Shown: positions 25,377 through 34,547, counted from the stretch's first letter. The stretch is 64,000 nucleotides of DNA from CAWDVH01 sp963805705 (GCA_963805705.1 CAWDVH010000004.1:992001-1056000); one strand, 5' to 3'. Program-made: numbers and translations. Notes: a model not told the origin generated them from the sequence alone.

Positions 25377-26305
25377 GCCTCGAGGCCTTCCGGCTCCGGC
25401 CGCACGCCGCCGGCAGGCTGGCGCCATGGGACAGCGCCGAGGACAGCTACGCCCAGCAGCACCATCAGGGGCGCGGTGTTCGGATCAGTGGCCGTCCCCG
25501 ACCAGAATTGGCCCATGTCCTGGCCCGCCACCCAGTACACGAGTGACAGCACGATTCCCAGGATGACGGCCGCCCACCTGACCCGGCGACGTGCCACGAG
25601 CACCCCAAGACCCGCAAGAGCCTGGAGGACCACGAGATCAACGACGATCGACACGCCGGCGTCGGGCACCAGCGCGGAAAGGTGGGTGTCGATGGCGGCG
25701 AGCCAGGCGGGCGCGCCTGATAGGCCCATGACCAGGGACATGCTGATAGAGGCGTTGGTGTCGCTTCCGGGCAGCAGCTGAATCAGGGCCCCGCCGAGCC
25801 AGAGGGCCGCCCACGCCGCGGCCGTCCACCGAGCCGGCCGCTGAGCCTCTGGATCCGCGTCCCGGCGCGGCAATACGGCCAAAGCCAGGATTGCATACAA
25901 GAAAGCAGCTCCAGGCGCTCCGGTAAGCAAGCTGGTGCCGCCCCCGAAAAGACTGCCGAGGCCCTCACCCAGGTACCATACTGACAATGCCCAGACCACT
26001 GAGGCGGCCAGAGCCCAGCGGACTGTCCGCCTGTATAGAATACCTAGGCCGAGCGCCAGCTGAATCAGCCCGAAGCTCACATCCATGACGGTCGGATGAT
26101 GCAGAATGATCCGCGCTATCTCATTGACCGGGCCCGAGATAAATCCTGGCTGCCCATCTCCCGCAGGAGCGATTACTTCGGTAGCGAACTTCTTCGTCAG
26201 CATGACTGGCTGGAATTGCAGGAGCCCGTCCAGAATCCATAGCAGCCCTAGCGCTATCTGGATTCCTCGCCGCGTAATGCGGGGCCTTACTGAATCGAGT
26301 CTCAT
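25352..26305 (-). CDS. Polytopic membrane protein of unknown function
   Basis: A 317-residue integral membrane protein with about seven or eight hydrophobic helices (for example QIALGLLWILDGLLQF, FGLIQLALGLGILY, VVWALSVWYLGEGLG). I recognise no catalytic motif; a DoxX-like or quinone-related role is possible but unsupported. Oddity: the last eight codons and stop are formed by the complementary strand of the tRNA remnant (25352-25376), so its C-terminus may have been created by recombination there. ATG 26305 has GAGG upstream. Confidence 0.75.
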   Translation of the reverse strand: MRLDSVRPRITRRGIQIALGLLWILDGLLQFQPVMLTKKFATEVIAPAGDGQPGFISGPVNEIARIILHHPTVMDVSFGLIQLALGLGILYRRTVRWALAASVVWALSVWYLGEGLGSLFGGGTSLLTGAPGAAFLYAILALAVLPRRDADPEAQRPARWTAAAWAALWLGGALIQLLPGSDTNASISMSLVMGLSGAPAWLAAIDTHLSALVPDAGVSIVVDLVVLQALAGLGVLVARRRVRWAAVILGIVLSLVYWVAGQDMGQFWSGTATDPNTAPLMVLLGVAVLGAVPWRQPAGGVRPEPEGLEAGRVSSNP

Positions 26306-26622
26306 CCCGCCTCAAGTCGCCTGCTCGCACATGAGCATTCAACGCAAATACTACAACGCGCGGTACCAGGGACGCAGGCCAGCTAGGCCAAACCCAGGCC
26401 CGCGTGGTGGTGACGCCGCCCGTACGCGCGGAGGCGCCGGCGATGCCGGACGCCGCGTGCGCCGTCGTGAACGCCCTGCGTCCTAGCATAGACAGCGAGC
26501 GGGAGCCGCTGCGTCCGGGGGCGACAGAGGGTAACGGTATAGTCCTATGAGGAGTGTCCCACCTATCAGACAGCCCTGCCTTCAGGAATCCTCGTCATTG
26601 GTAATGGCAGGAAGGGAAGCGG
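26306..26622. other. Divergent intergenic region with a GH6 promoter
   Basis: Holds the outward promoters of the membrane protein and the GH6 gene. TATAGT at 26538-26543 is a plausible -10 for GH6, about 80 bases before its start. No coding sequence is seen. Confidence 0.45.
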
Positions 26623-27624
26623 ATGTCATCGGCGCAGTCGCTTTGCCGCCGAAGCTGGCGTATGTCTGCAGTGGCCATGGCCGCAATCTCACTATCTGCC
26701 GTTGCCGGATGCAGCTCAGCTTCACCTGCAAATCCTACCCGGCTATACGTTTATCGAGGCAATCCGCTATTTTCTGCTGCCGCTCTTCTGAACGCTAACG
26801 GTCATCAAGCCGATGCAGCTGACCTCAGGGCGATCGCCAAAGAGCCTTCAGGATTCTGGGCTACCGGGCAGTCAGGTGAGATGGGGCAGATCAGGCGGGA
26901 GATGATAGCGGCCAGAAAGGCTAGCGCTCTTCCGGTCATCGTCGCCTACAACCTGCCGGGTCGTGATGCCTGCGGGAAGTTTTCCGCTGACCGGGGGCCT
27001 ACAGTGCTGGGATACCAGGGCTGGATCAATCAGCTGGCTGCTGCTATCGGCGGCGGGGCGGCGATTGTGGTGGTGGAGCCTGATGGGCTGGCGGATATCG
27101 TGCGGGGCTGCCTGAGCGCGGCGCAGGGCGCCGAGCGTTACCGGTTGCTGCGGTATGCGATGCGGACGCTGGGTGCGCTGCCGGCGGCCAGGGTGTACCT
27201 GGATGCCGGTAATCCTGGCATGTTCGCCGGCCCTGCGGTGCTGGCGGGGCCGCTGCGCCGGGCCGGGGTGGGGTACGGGCGCGGGTTCTCGGCTAACGTG
27301 GCGAACTTCGGCTGGACGGCGGTGGTGGTGCGCTGGAGCCAGCAGCTGGAGCATGCCCTGGGCGGCCGGGCGGGGGCGGTTGTTGATACCAGCCGCAACG
27401 GCCGCGGCCCCTATACCGGCCCGGACCAGCCGCAGTGGTGCAATCCGCCGGGCCGGGCCCTGGGGCCGGCGCCCCGGCTGGATCCTGGTCCGGCCGGGAT
27501 CGACGCCTATCTGTGGATCAAGGATCCCGGCGCCAGCGACGGGCCCTGCAACGGCGGCCCGCCCGCCGGCCAGTACTGGCCCCAGTACGCGGAGGCCCTG
27601 GTGCAGGCCAGTCACCGGCAGTGA
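26623..27624 (+). CDS. Glycoside hydrolase family 6 lipoprotein (cellulase-like)
   Basis: Secreted beta-1,4-glucanase of 333 residues. The signal peptide ends in lipobox AVAGC at residues 26-30. Family-6 motifs in order: VAYNLPGRDAC (catalytic acid Asp), VVEPDGLADI, YLDAGNPGMF, ANVANFGWT, VVDTSRNGRGP, WCNPPGRALG, and YLWIKDPGASDGPC. AGGAAGGG precedes ATG 26623. It is convergent with a cellulose-synthase-like GT2 gene 27 bases away; pairing of a GH6 enzyme with a beta-glucan synthase is known in polymer-producing actinomycetes, so it may trim or release the glucan. Confidence 0.93.
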   Translation: MSSAQSLCRRSWRMSAVAMAAISLSAVAGCSSASPANPTRLYVYRGNPLFSAAALLNANGHQADAADLRAIAKEPSGFWATGQSGEMGQIRREMIAARKASALPVIVAYNLPGRDACGKFSADRGPTVLGYQGWINQLAAAIGGGAAIVVVEPDGLADIVRGCLSAAQGAERYRLLRYAMRTLGALPAARVYLDAGNPGMFAGPAVLAGPLRRAGVGYGRGFSANVANFGWTAVVVRWSQQLEHALGGRAGAVVDTSRNGRGPYTGPDQPQWCNPPGRALGPAPRLDPGPAGIDAYLWIKDPGASDGPCNGGPPAGQYWPQYAEALVQASHRQ

Positions 27625-27651
27625 GGCACTGGCCCAGCCGCGCCTGTCAGG

Positions 27652-29720
27652 CTACGGAATCTGGGCCGGCTGGCTGGCGGAGGGAGCCTGGCCGTGGTTG
27701 ATGGCGAGCGCTGAGGCCGCTCTGCGCGCGCTGACCGCCCGGTCGAATAGCCAGATGGCGATGGGGGCGAGGCAGACGGTCAGGATGACGGCGGTCCAGA
27801 CGATCATGACGGGGTAGGGCCGGTGGTAGACGATGGCGGCGGCCAGGATGATGACCGGGACGATGGCCCACATCAGGGAGTAGCGGAAGGTCCACAGGCG
27901 ATCGGTGGCGGTGCCCTTCGCGGTGACGGTGTCCTGGGCGGTGGCTGTGTCCTGGGCGGTGGCGGTGTCCTTCGCGGTGGCGGTGTCCTTCGGGCGGTGG
28001 CGGTGTCCTTCGCGGTGGCGGTGTCCTTCGCGGTGACGGTGAAGGTGAGCTTGCGGCGGAACAGGACCTTGATCAGGCTGCGGGCGTAGACCGGGGCGGT
28101 GAGCACGGAGACCAGCATGCCGGTCAGGCCGGAGCAGCCCGCAGGGCCGTGCGGGCTGCTGATGTGGCGGCGCATGAACCGGTAGAGCAGGAACTGCAGC
28201 GCAGCGAGGTCAACGTAGTAGGTGAGCAGCCAGGGGGCGTCGGTGCGCAGGCTGGTGATGCCGAAGCCGAGGTAGCAGGCGGAGATGAGGATGCCCATGA
28301 TCCAGCCGATGGCGACGGAGGGGTAGTAGGTGAGCATGAGCAGGTAGTGCAGCAGGGCGCCGGGGCGCAGCCGGAAGGCGACGCGCCAGACCTGGCGCAA
28401 GATGGAGTCGAAGGTTCCGGCGGACCAGCGGGTCTGCTGGTTGAAGAACTCGGTCCAGGAGCGGGGTCCCTCGCCGACGGCGATCAGGTCGGGGGTGTAG
28501 ACCGAGCGCCAGCGGTGGCCGGTGGCGGGGTTGGTGGTGGCGTGGATGGTCAGGCTCGTCGCCAGGCCCTCGGTGATGGAGTCGATGTAGCCGCGGCGGA
28601 TGGCGGTGGTGCGCACGGCGGCGTTGGTGCCGACCAGCATGGCGCAGCGGCGGCGGTTGCCGGCCCGCTGGATGACGCTGTGGAACAGGTACTGGGCCGA
28701 TTCGGCCCAGCGGGTGATGCGGCTGTCCTGGTTGCCGTAGAACTGGGGGCCGACGACGAACGCGACGTCGGGGTCGCGGAAGTAGCCCAGCAGCCGCTCG
28801 GCCATGATCGGCAGCGGGACGTGGTCGGTGTCGACGAACATGACCACGTCGTAGTCCCCGGCATGCTCCCACAGCCACCGGTTGTAGTTGCCGTGCTTAG
28901 TCCGCGACGCGAACACGCCGGTTTCCACTTCTAGATAGCCGCGTCCTTTACGGCTGAAGTGGCGGACGCCCAGGCGACGGCACATGTCCTTGACCGCCTC
29001 GGAATTGCCCTCATCCAGCAGCCACAGATCCAGCTTGCCCCCATAGACGATGGTCTTGGCGGCGCGCAGGGTCCGCTCGGCCATCTCGACCGGCTCGCGG
29101 TCGGGGACGATCGTGGTCAGGAACGCCACCCGCATCCGGGTATCCGGCTCCACCGGCACCGGATCACACGCCGCCACGCAGGCCCGCGACAGGGCCAGCA
29201 CATTCAGCAGCAGGAGCACCTGCAGGAGGATCAGGCCAAGCGCCATTCCCGCGCGCAGCAGAATGTATCCGTCGGCCGAGGCCGCGTGCAGGCTGGAGTG
29301 CCATAGCCAGCCGTTAATGCCGGGGTACCGAGATCGGATAACCAGCCAGTAAATAAGCCAGAGATCCAGAGCCACGAGTATTAACGCGATGAGCCTGGTT
29401 GCTATCAGCTCGAGCTTGCCGTGGTGGATGCTGCGGTACTGCACCTCATACGGCTCATCCCAGCGCGGCCGGGTCAGCGGGCCCGCGACGGTGGCGTAGT
29501 TCTCGTAGCCGTACCCGGAGTCCGCCAGCCCGTCGTCCACGGGAGCGCGCGTGCCGCCGACCGTCATGTACCGGTGCGGACGGGCCGGTTTCCGCCGTAC
29601 CGGTCCCTGCCGTACTGGGTTCCCGGCAGGAGGCGCAGGCCGCAGCGTCGCGGCTGTGACAGCCGTATCGCCATCGCTTACCGCTGGCATGACCTCGGCC
29701 GGGTCTTGGAGGGCTGACAT
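27652..29720 (-). CDS. Cellulose-synthase-like family 2 glycosyltransferase with a frame break near its C-terminus
   Basis: Membrane GT2 enzyme. TM helices near residues 115-145 and 160-185 precede the catalytic domain with LLDEG, FVDTDHVP (DxD), LVGTNAAVR, SITEGLATS and QQTRWSAGTFD; C-terminal TM helices follow. The usual TED motif reads TEG here, so the catalytic-base Asp is absent. The start is ATG 29720 (GGAAAG upstream). At 27991-27994 an 18-bp repeat carries two extra bases. The direct frame then ends at 27873 in a Pro/Arg tail, while the alternative frame continues to 27652 with TVTAKGTATDRLWTF and two further TM helices (WAIVPVIILAAAIVY, MIVWTAVILTVCLAPIAIWL). Confidence 0.85.
27904..28040. 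repeat. 18-bp minisatellite in the GT2 gene, one 20-bp unit
   Basis: About seven units encoding KDTATA or QDTATA on the minus strand. The unit ending near 27994 is two bases longer than the others and shifts the frame. Slippage here could switch the GT2 C-terminus. Confidence 0.85.
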
Positions 29721-30171
29721 GCTTTCTCTTTCCGTGGGACCGGATATCAAGCAGGCCGCCGCTGAGCGCGGGCGGCGGGGAGTCTGATCAAGCCCAGCCC
29801 AACAGAAAACATCATCACTGCTCCCCCCGATGACCCGGTCGCCCTGCTATCGCTCGCCCGGTCGGCAGCCTTCCGCCGTCAGCGCCACCAACGCCGACCG
29901 GCGTCCCCCGACTGAACCGGCTCACATAGCTAAAGACGCCCTGACCCCTACTATTAGGTTACAAGATATCGCTTCTGGACCGATAGCAGCCAGGGCGCGG
30001 GCAATCTGCCCCGCACCTCATGATCATTTATAGGGACCCCGGACTCGCCGGGCGAGCTTTTAGAATCCTGTTCTAGTATGCTGGTCCAGGCCGGCTCGCC
30101 GGCTGTCGGAGGGCACAAGGATGCGCTCGGTACCGTCCGCGCGCTCGCCATCCCATGTGGGGAGGACCGCC
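29721..30171. other. Intergenic region between divergent GT2 and acyl-CoA dehydrogenase genes
   Basis: About 450 bases, AT-richer near 29930-30080. It holds the GT2 promoter and, toward the right, a palindromic operator and promoter for the acyl-CoA dehydrogenase operon. No convincing coding sequence is seen. Confidence 0.5.
30061..30075. promoter_or_regulatory. TetR-type (KstR-like) palindrome
   Basis: TAGAATCCTGTTCTA has half-sites TAGAA and TTCTA. It resembles the KstR consensus TNNAACNNGTTNNA, with one base more between the halves. It sits about 100 bases before the acyl-CoA dehydrogenase start, where a TetR-family repressor of lipid or steroid genes would bind. No TetR gene is in the window. 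Confidence 0.5.
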
Positions 30172-31452
30172 GTGGCGTGGGAGTTCTCGACGGAGCCGCA
30201 GTTCCAGGAGCAGCTCGACTGGGTTGAGGAGTTCTGCCGGACCGAGGTCGAGCCGCTCGACCTCGTGTTCCCCGGTGCGGCGTATTCACGGGATCCGAAG
30301 GCCAAGGCTCTCGCTGATCCGCTCAAGCAGCAGGTGAAGGACCGGGGCCTGTGGGCGCTGTTCCTCGACCGTGAGCTCGGCGGTCCCGGCCTCGGCCAGC
30401 TCAAGCTGGCCCTGCTGAACGAGATCCTGGGCCGCTACCGCTCGGCGCCGGTGGTCTTCGGCACGGCGGCGCCCGACACCGGGAATATGGAAATGCTGGC
30501 CGCCTACGGCACCGAGGACCAGAAGCGGCAGTGGCTGTACCCGCTGATGAACCAGGAGATCTTCTCCGCTTACTCGATGACCGAGCCGCAGGGCGGGTCC
30601 GATCCGAGCCTCTTCCAGACCCGCGCCCGGCAAGACGGTGATGAGTGGATCATCAGCGGCGAGAAGTGGTTCACCAGCGCCGGCGGCCGGGCCGACATCA
30701 TCTTCGTGATGTGCACGAACGGCATGTTCGTAGTGCCGCGCGCGACGCCGGGCGTCGAGATCATGGATTACCCCGCGCTCCACAACCACATCCGCTACAA
30801 CGACGTGCGCGTTCCCCTCGGCCATCTTCTGGGGCCTGAGGACGGCGCCAGGGTGCTGGCGCAGCGGCGCCTCGGCGGCGGCCGCATTCACCACGCGATG
30901 CGCACGGTGGCGCAGGTCAAGCGGGCTTTCGACATGATGTGCGAGCGGGCGCTCAGCCGCGAGTCGCACGGCAAGGTGATCGCCGACCACCAGATGGTGC
31001 AGGAGGCGATCGCCGACTCCTACGCCGAGATCAACATGCTGCGCCTGCTGGTGCTGTGGACCGCGTGGACAATCGACAACTCCAGTACCCAGGAGGCCCG
31101 CACGCAGATCGCCGCCTGCAAGTACACCTGCGCCAAGGTGCTGCGGGAGGTGACCTACCGGGCGCTGCACATTATGGGCTCCCTCGGCACGACCAATCTG
31201 ACGCCCCTCCAGGCCATGTGGGCCAACGCTCCGACCATGGCGATCGCCGACGGAGTCGACGAGGTGCACAAGGTGACGGTCGCCCGCAACGTGCTCAAGG
31301 GCTATCAGCCGCACCCCGGCCTCTGGCCCACCGAGTACATCCCGGCCAAACGCGAGGAGGCGAGGAAGAAGTACGCCAACCTCATCGCCGCTGACCCCGA
31401 TCTGGCCGCCTGGGCCGACCGGGCCGCGCGAGCCGCCATGCTTGGGCACTGA
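30172..31452 (+). CDS. Acyl-CoA dehydrogenase (ACAD10/11-like group)
   Basis: Flavoprotein of 426 residues that desaturates an acyl-CoA. Motifs: YSMTEPQGGSDPS, ISGEKWFTSAGG, IADHQMVQEAIADS, and IMGSLGTTNLTPLQAM followed by IADGVDEVHKVTVARNVL. GTG 30172 is preferred because GGGAGG lies 6 nt upstream; the frame is open from 30121. It forms an operon with the SDR (3 bases later) and a phosphotransferase. This trio is related to the ACAD10/11 system, in which a kinase phosphorylates a hydroxyacyl-CoA and the dehydrogenase-like enzyme eliminates phosphate. Confidence 0.92.
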   Translation: MAWEFSTEPQFQEQLDWVEEFCRTEVEPLDLVFPGAAYSRDPKAKALADPLKQQVKDRGLWALFLDRELGGPGLGQLKLALLNEILGRYRSAPVVFGTAAPDTGNMEMLAAYGTEDQKRQWLYPLMNQEIFSAYSMTEPQGGSDPSLFQTRARQDGDEWIISGEKWFTSAGGRADIIFVMCTNGMFVVPRATPGVEIMDYPALHNHIRYNDVRVPLGHLLGPEDGARVLAQRRLGGGRIHHAMRTVAQVKRAFDMMCERALSRESHGKVIADHQMVQEAIADSYAEINMLRLLVLWTAWTIDNSSTQEARTQIAACKYTCAKVLREVTYRALHIMGSLGTTNLTPLQAMWANAPTMAIADGVDEVHKVTVARNVLKGYQPHPGLWPTEYIPAKREEARKKYANLIAADPDLAAWADRAARAAMLGH

Positions 31453-31455
31453 TCC

Positions 31456-32286
31456 ATGGACGTCAGGCAGCGGGTCGCGGTCGTCACTGGCGGCGCCAGC
31501 GGTATCGGCCGCGCGCTGTCCATCGGGCTGGCCGAGCAGGGCGCCGCCGCCGTCGTGGTGTCCGACGTCGATGCGCAGGGCGCCGCGGAGGTGGCGGCCG
31601 CCATCGAGGCCGGCGGGCACCGGGCCCTGGCGGTGACGGCGGATGTGGCGAAGGCAGCTGATGTTGATGCCCTGGTCGCGCAGACCGTGGAGGCATTCGG
31701 GCCGGTTGACCTGTTCTTCTCCAACGCCGGCATCATCGTGGGCGGCGGCATTGAGGTCCCGGACGACGCGTGGGACCGTATCTGGGCCATTAACGTGCAG
31801 AGTCACATCTACGTGGCACGGGCCGTCCTGCCCGGGATGCTGGCCAGGGGCGAGGGGTACCTGATGTACACCGCGTCGGCGGCCGGCCTGCTCACCCAGC
31901 TTGGCTCGGCGCCGTACTCGGTGACCAAGCACGCGCTGGTCGCGCTCGCCGAATGGCTCTCCATCACCTACGCCGACCAGGGAATCCGGGTGTCGTGCCT
32001 GTGCCCGCAGGCGGTCAGCACCAACCTGCTGGCCACGAGCCGCCGCGAGGTCAGCGAGGGCACGCTGTCGGCCCGGAGCACCAGCGGCGCGCCGCAGGCC
32101 GCGGTGGACGGCGTCATGACCGCGGACCAGGTCGCGGCGTGCGTCATCGAGGCAGTGGCCGATGAGCGCTTCCTGATCCTCCCGCATCCGGAGGTGGCCA
32201 CGTACGAGCGCCGGCGGGCCGATGATCGGGAGCGGTGGCTACGGGGCATGCGCCGCCTCCAGTCCCGCCTCAGCGGAGGGCATTGA
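31456..32286 (+). CDS. SDR family oxidoreductase
   Basis: Short-chain dehydrogenase of 276 residues: cofactor motif TGGASGIGRA at 11-20, DVD after strand 2, FSNAGI, and the catalytic set TASAAGL with YSVTKHALV. The C-terminal part is longer than in minimal SDRs. It lies between the acyl-CoA dehydrogenase and the phosphotransferase, so it probably handles a beta-hydroxy or keto intermediate of the same lipid pathway. Confidence 0.9.
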   Translation: MDVRQRVAVVTGGASGIGRALSIGLAEQGAAAVVVSDVDAQGAAEVAAAIEAGGHRALAVTADVAKAADVDALVAQTVEAFGPVDLFFSNAGIIVGGGIEVPDDAWDRIWAINVQSHIYVARAVLPGMLARGEGYLMYTASAAGLLTQLGSAPYSVTKHALVALAEWLSITYADQGIRVSCLCPQAVSTNLLATSRREVSEGTLSARSTSGAPQAAVDGVMTADQVAACVIEAVADERFLILPHPEVATYERRRADDRERWLRGMRRLQSRLSGGH

Positions 32287-32293
32287 TACTCCG

Positions 32294-33349
32294 ATGACAC
32301 AAGGCATCAACGCGCCAGCGGTGACGACGTGGCTGCTTGAGCACGTCGAGGGCGTCTGTGCCCCGTTCACCTTCGAGCTCATCACGGGCGGCCGCTCCAA
32401 CCTGACCTTCGCGGTCACTGACGCGGCCGGCCGCCGGCTCGTGCTGCGCCGGCCGCCCATGAGCCATGTCCTGTCGACCGCCCACGACATGAGCCGCGAG
32501 CACCGCATCATCTCGGCCTTGCGCGACACGCCCGTCCCGGTGCCCACCACGCTGGGTTACTGCGCGGACGAGCTCGTCAACGGGCAGCCCTTCTACGTCA
32601 TGGACTTCGTCGACGGGTACATCCTGCGCGGGGTGGCCGAGACCGAGGCGGCCCTCGATGAGAAGGCCAGGAGGGTGGCGGGCGAGGATCTCGTTGATGT
32701 CCTGGTCGCCATCCATCAGGTCGACATAGACGCCGTCGGGCTCGACGGTCTCGCCCGTCGCGAGGGCTACATCGAGCGGCAGCTTCGCCGGTGGTACGGG
32801 CAGTTCCAGCAGTCGCAGGCGCAGGAGCGAGAGGTCGGCGCCTACCGGCCTGTCCCGCTCGTCGAGGAAGTCCACGCCTTGCTCGCCGAGCGGGTGCCGG
32901 CCCAGTGCGGGGCCGCGATCGTTCATGGCGACTACCGCATCGACAACACCGTCCTGTCCGGCGAAGGGCGGGTACGGGCGGTGCTGGACTGGGAACTGTG
33001 CACCCTGGGCGATCCCCTGGCTGACGTGGGCATCCTGATGGTGTACTGGGCCGAGCATTCGGCCGAGCGGTCGTCGGCGCCCTTCACCCCGCAGCTCGCC
33101 GCCACCGCGCTGCCCGGCTTTCCCAGCCGCGCCGAGCTAGCCGCCCGCTACGCCGAGCGATCCGGTCGCGACCTCGCTGACCTTGGCTTCTACCTCGCTT
33201 TCGCCTACTGGAAGCTGGCCTGCATCCTGGAAGGCGTCTACGTCCGCTATGCGGCCCATGCCATGGGCGCCGACGACAACGGCGCCGACACGTTCGGCCC
33301 CAGCGTGCAGGACCGTGCCCGCCGCGCTCTGGAGGCCTTGCAAGCCTGA
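32294..33349 (+). CDS. Phosphotransferase family protein (ACAD10/11-type APH kinase)
   Basis: Aminoglycoside-phosphotransferase-fold kinase of 351 residues. ITGGRSNLTFAVTD is the nucleotide loop, IVHGDYRIDNTVL the catalytic Brenner motif, and LDWELCTLGDPLADVG the metal-binding Asp segment. Homologues fused to acyl-CoA dehydrogenase in ACAD10/11 phosphorylate 4-hydroxyacyl-CoA. ATG 32294 begins the conserved region, 7 bases after the SDR stop, with GGAGGG at 32275-32280. It fits a catabolic operon with the two genes before it. Confidence 0.88.
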   Translation: MTQGINAPAVTTWLLEHVEGVCAPFTFELITGGRSNLTFAVTDAAGRRLVLRRPPMSHVLSTAHDMSREHRIISALRDTPVPVPTTLGYCADELVNGQPFYVMDFVDGYILRGVAETEAALDEKARRVAGEDLVDVLVAIHQVDIDAVGLDGLARREGYIERQLRRWYGQFQQSQAQEREVGAYRPVPLVEEVHALLAERVPAQCGAAIVHGDYRIDNTVLSGEGRVRAVLDWELCTLGDPLADVGILMVYWAEHSAERSSAPFTPQLAATALPGFPSRAELAARYAERSGRDLADLGFYLAFAYWKLACILEGVYVRYAAHAMGADDNGADTFGPSVQDRARRALEALQA

Positions 33350-33395
33350 GCCATTCAGCACTGAGCTACCCAGCCCAAACGGCTATTCTCAGTCC

Positions 33396-33638
33396 ATGCC
33401 GGCTGGACGGGCCATGAATCTGGCCCCGATTAAGTCCACTAGCCTCGCGGCCATTGGCTACGACCCGTCCACCAGGACTCTGCGAGTGAACTTCCGCAAC
33501 GGCGGCCTGTATGACTACTACGACGTTGCCCGCACGGTGTATGACGGCTTGCTCGCGAGCCAGCCACATCCATGGAGTGCCTGGGGCCGTCACATAACCA
33601 GCTCCTACCGCTACCAGCGCGTAGATGGTGGATCATGA
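33396..33638 (+). CDS. KTSC domain protein
   Basis: An 80-residue protein with the KTSC fold: IKSTSLAAIGYDPSTRTLRV, then YDYYDVARTVYDGLL and RHITSSYRYQRV. The domain is named for its Lys-Thr-Ser-Cys pattern and is linked to nucleic-acid-associated proteins; its function is unclear. ATG 33396 has TATTCT (33384-33389) six bases upstream and no ribosome site, which suggests a leaderless message. The stop overlaps the next start (ATGA). Confidence 0.85.
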   Translation: MPAGRAMNLAPIKSTSLAAIGYDPSTRTLRVNFRNGGLYDYYDVARTVYDGLLASQPHPWSAWGRHITSSYRYQRVDGGS

Positions 33639-34215
33639 CGGGCGTGACCGCCACGCACGTCCTGCGCTCCCGGATCGCCAGGTCCGAGCGCGTCCTGCCG
33701 GGAGTCTGCCTGCTGATCCTGGCCGCAGGCTGTGCCTCCGCCCGCAGCCAGCCCAGCCCGTACCGTCAGCCCAGCCCCTACCGTCAGCCCCGTCGGCCGG
33801 GCCGACGTCCTCCGCCACGCCAGGCCGCGACACACGAGCGCTCGCCGCCGCGTACATGGCCCTGGCGCTGCCTGCTAACCGCCGGCTCGACACCGAGGTG
33901 GACGGCTTCACCGACCACGAGCGCGACAATCTCGCCGCGGCCGAGGCGGACCTGCGCGCGCAAGCGGCTACCGAGCGCTCGTTTGACCGGCAGCTGGTGA
34001 AGATCTCGTTCCCGCCGCAGATCGCTGCTGTCGCCCGTGCGCTGGTCCGGGCCAACCAGATGCGGATCCAGCTCACCGACCGGCAGGCCAGGTCGGCCTC
34101 GGTCACCGAGCTGCTCTCGTTCGCCAGCCGGCATAAGGCCGCCGATGCGGCGGTCGAGGACCAGGTCAGGATCATCCGGCGAGATCTCGGCCTGCCACCC
34201 CCGTCCACCAGCTGA
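33635..34215 (+). pseudogene. Small lipoprotein gene, frameshifted in a Pro/Ser repeat
   Basis: ATG 33635 overlaps the KTSC stop as ATGA and starts a signal peptide with lipobox LILAAGC. After two 18-bp repeats encoding QPSPYR, the frame must change near 33740-33800 to reach the helical domain read in the other frame (AAAYMALALPANRRLDTEV to QVRIIRRDLGLPPP, ending 34215). No domain is recognised; the helical part suggests a structural or binding role. One indel in the C-rich repeat breaks it; a sequencing error is equally possible. Confidence 0.6.
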
Positions 34216-34308
34216 GTTCCCGTGAAGGCTGAGTTCGTGGAGGCTGAGTTCGTGAAGGCTGAGTTCCCGTGAAGGCTGAGTTCCCTGAAGGCTAAGTTCC
34301 CGTGAAGG
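34212..34308 (+). repeat. Six imperfect 15-17 bp tandem copies
   Basis: The unit is close to CTGAGTTCCCGTGAAGG, in six imperfect copies that vary by small indels. The array fills the gap between the lipoprotein stop and the DUF6158 start. Its last copy supplies the AAGGAGG ribosome site of that gene. Confidence 0.85.
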
Positions 34309-34316
34309 AGGACGAC

Positions 34317-34547
34317 ATGTCAGGTGTGCGCCCGGGTGATCTGGCCGAAGCAGACTTGCTTCGCGAGCTTGAGCATCTTCATGCCACTCGCCACGACGCT
34401 TTCCTGCACGGCTCGCCTGACGCGCTGCGCGAGCACAGCAGCCGCACGGCAGAGCTTGAGCAGGAGTACCTCAGGCGCCATCCCGAACGGGAAGTTGATC
34501 CGGCCCGGACCCGGTCCGGCGCCCGCGGCGAAGATGCCCGCTCCTGA
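34317..34547 (+). CDS. DUF6158 family protein
   Basis: A 76-residue acidic helical protein. The string LLRELEHLHATRHDAFLHGS, then EQEYLRRHPEREVDP, matches the small actinobacterial DUF6158 family as I know it; its function is not established. ATG 34317 follows AAGGAGG by 7 bases, and that ribosome site comes from the last copy of the upstream minisatellite. Confidence 0.7.
   Translation: MSGVRPGDLAEADLLRELEHLHATRHDAFLHGSPDALREHSSRTAELEQEYLRRHPEREVDPARTRSGARGEDARS

Noticed and set aside
30286..32187. Long minus-strand open frame (about 630 codons) opposite the acyl-CoA dehydrogenase and SDR genes
   Set aside because: It is a GC-driven shadow of well-supported plus-strand genes, with no domain motifs and Arg/Gly/Val-rich composition.
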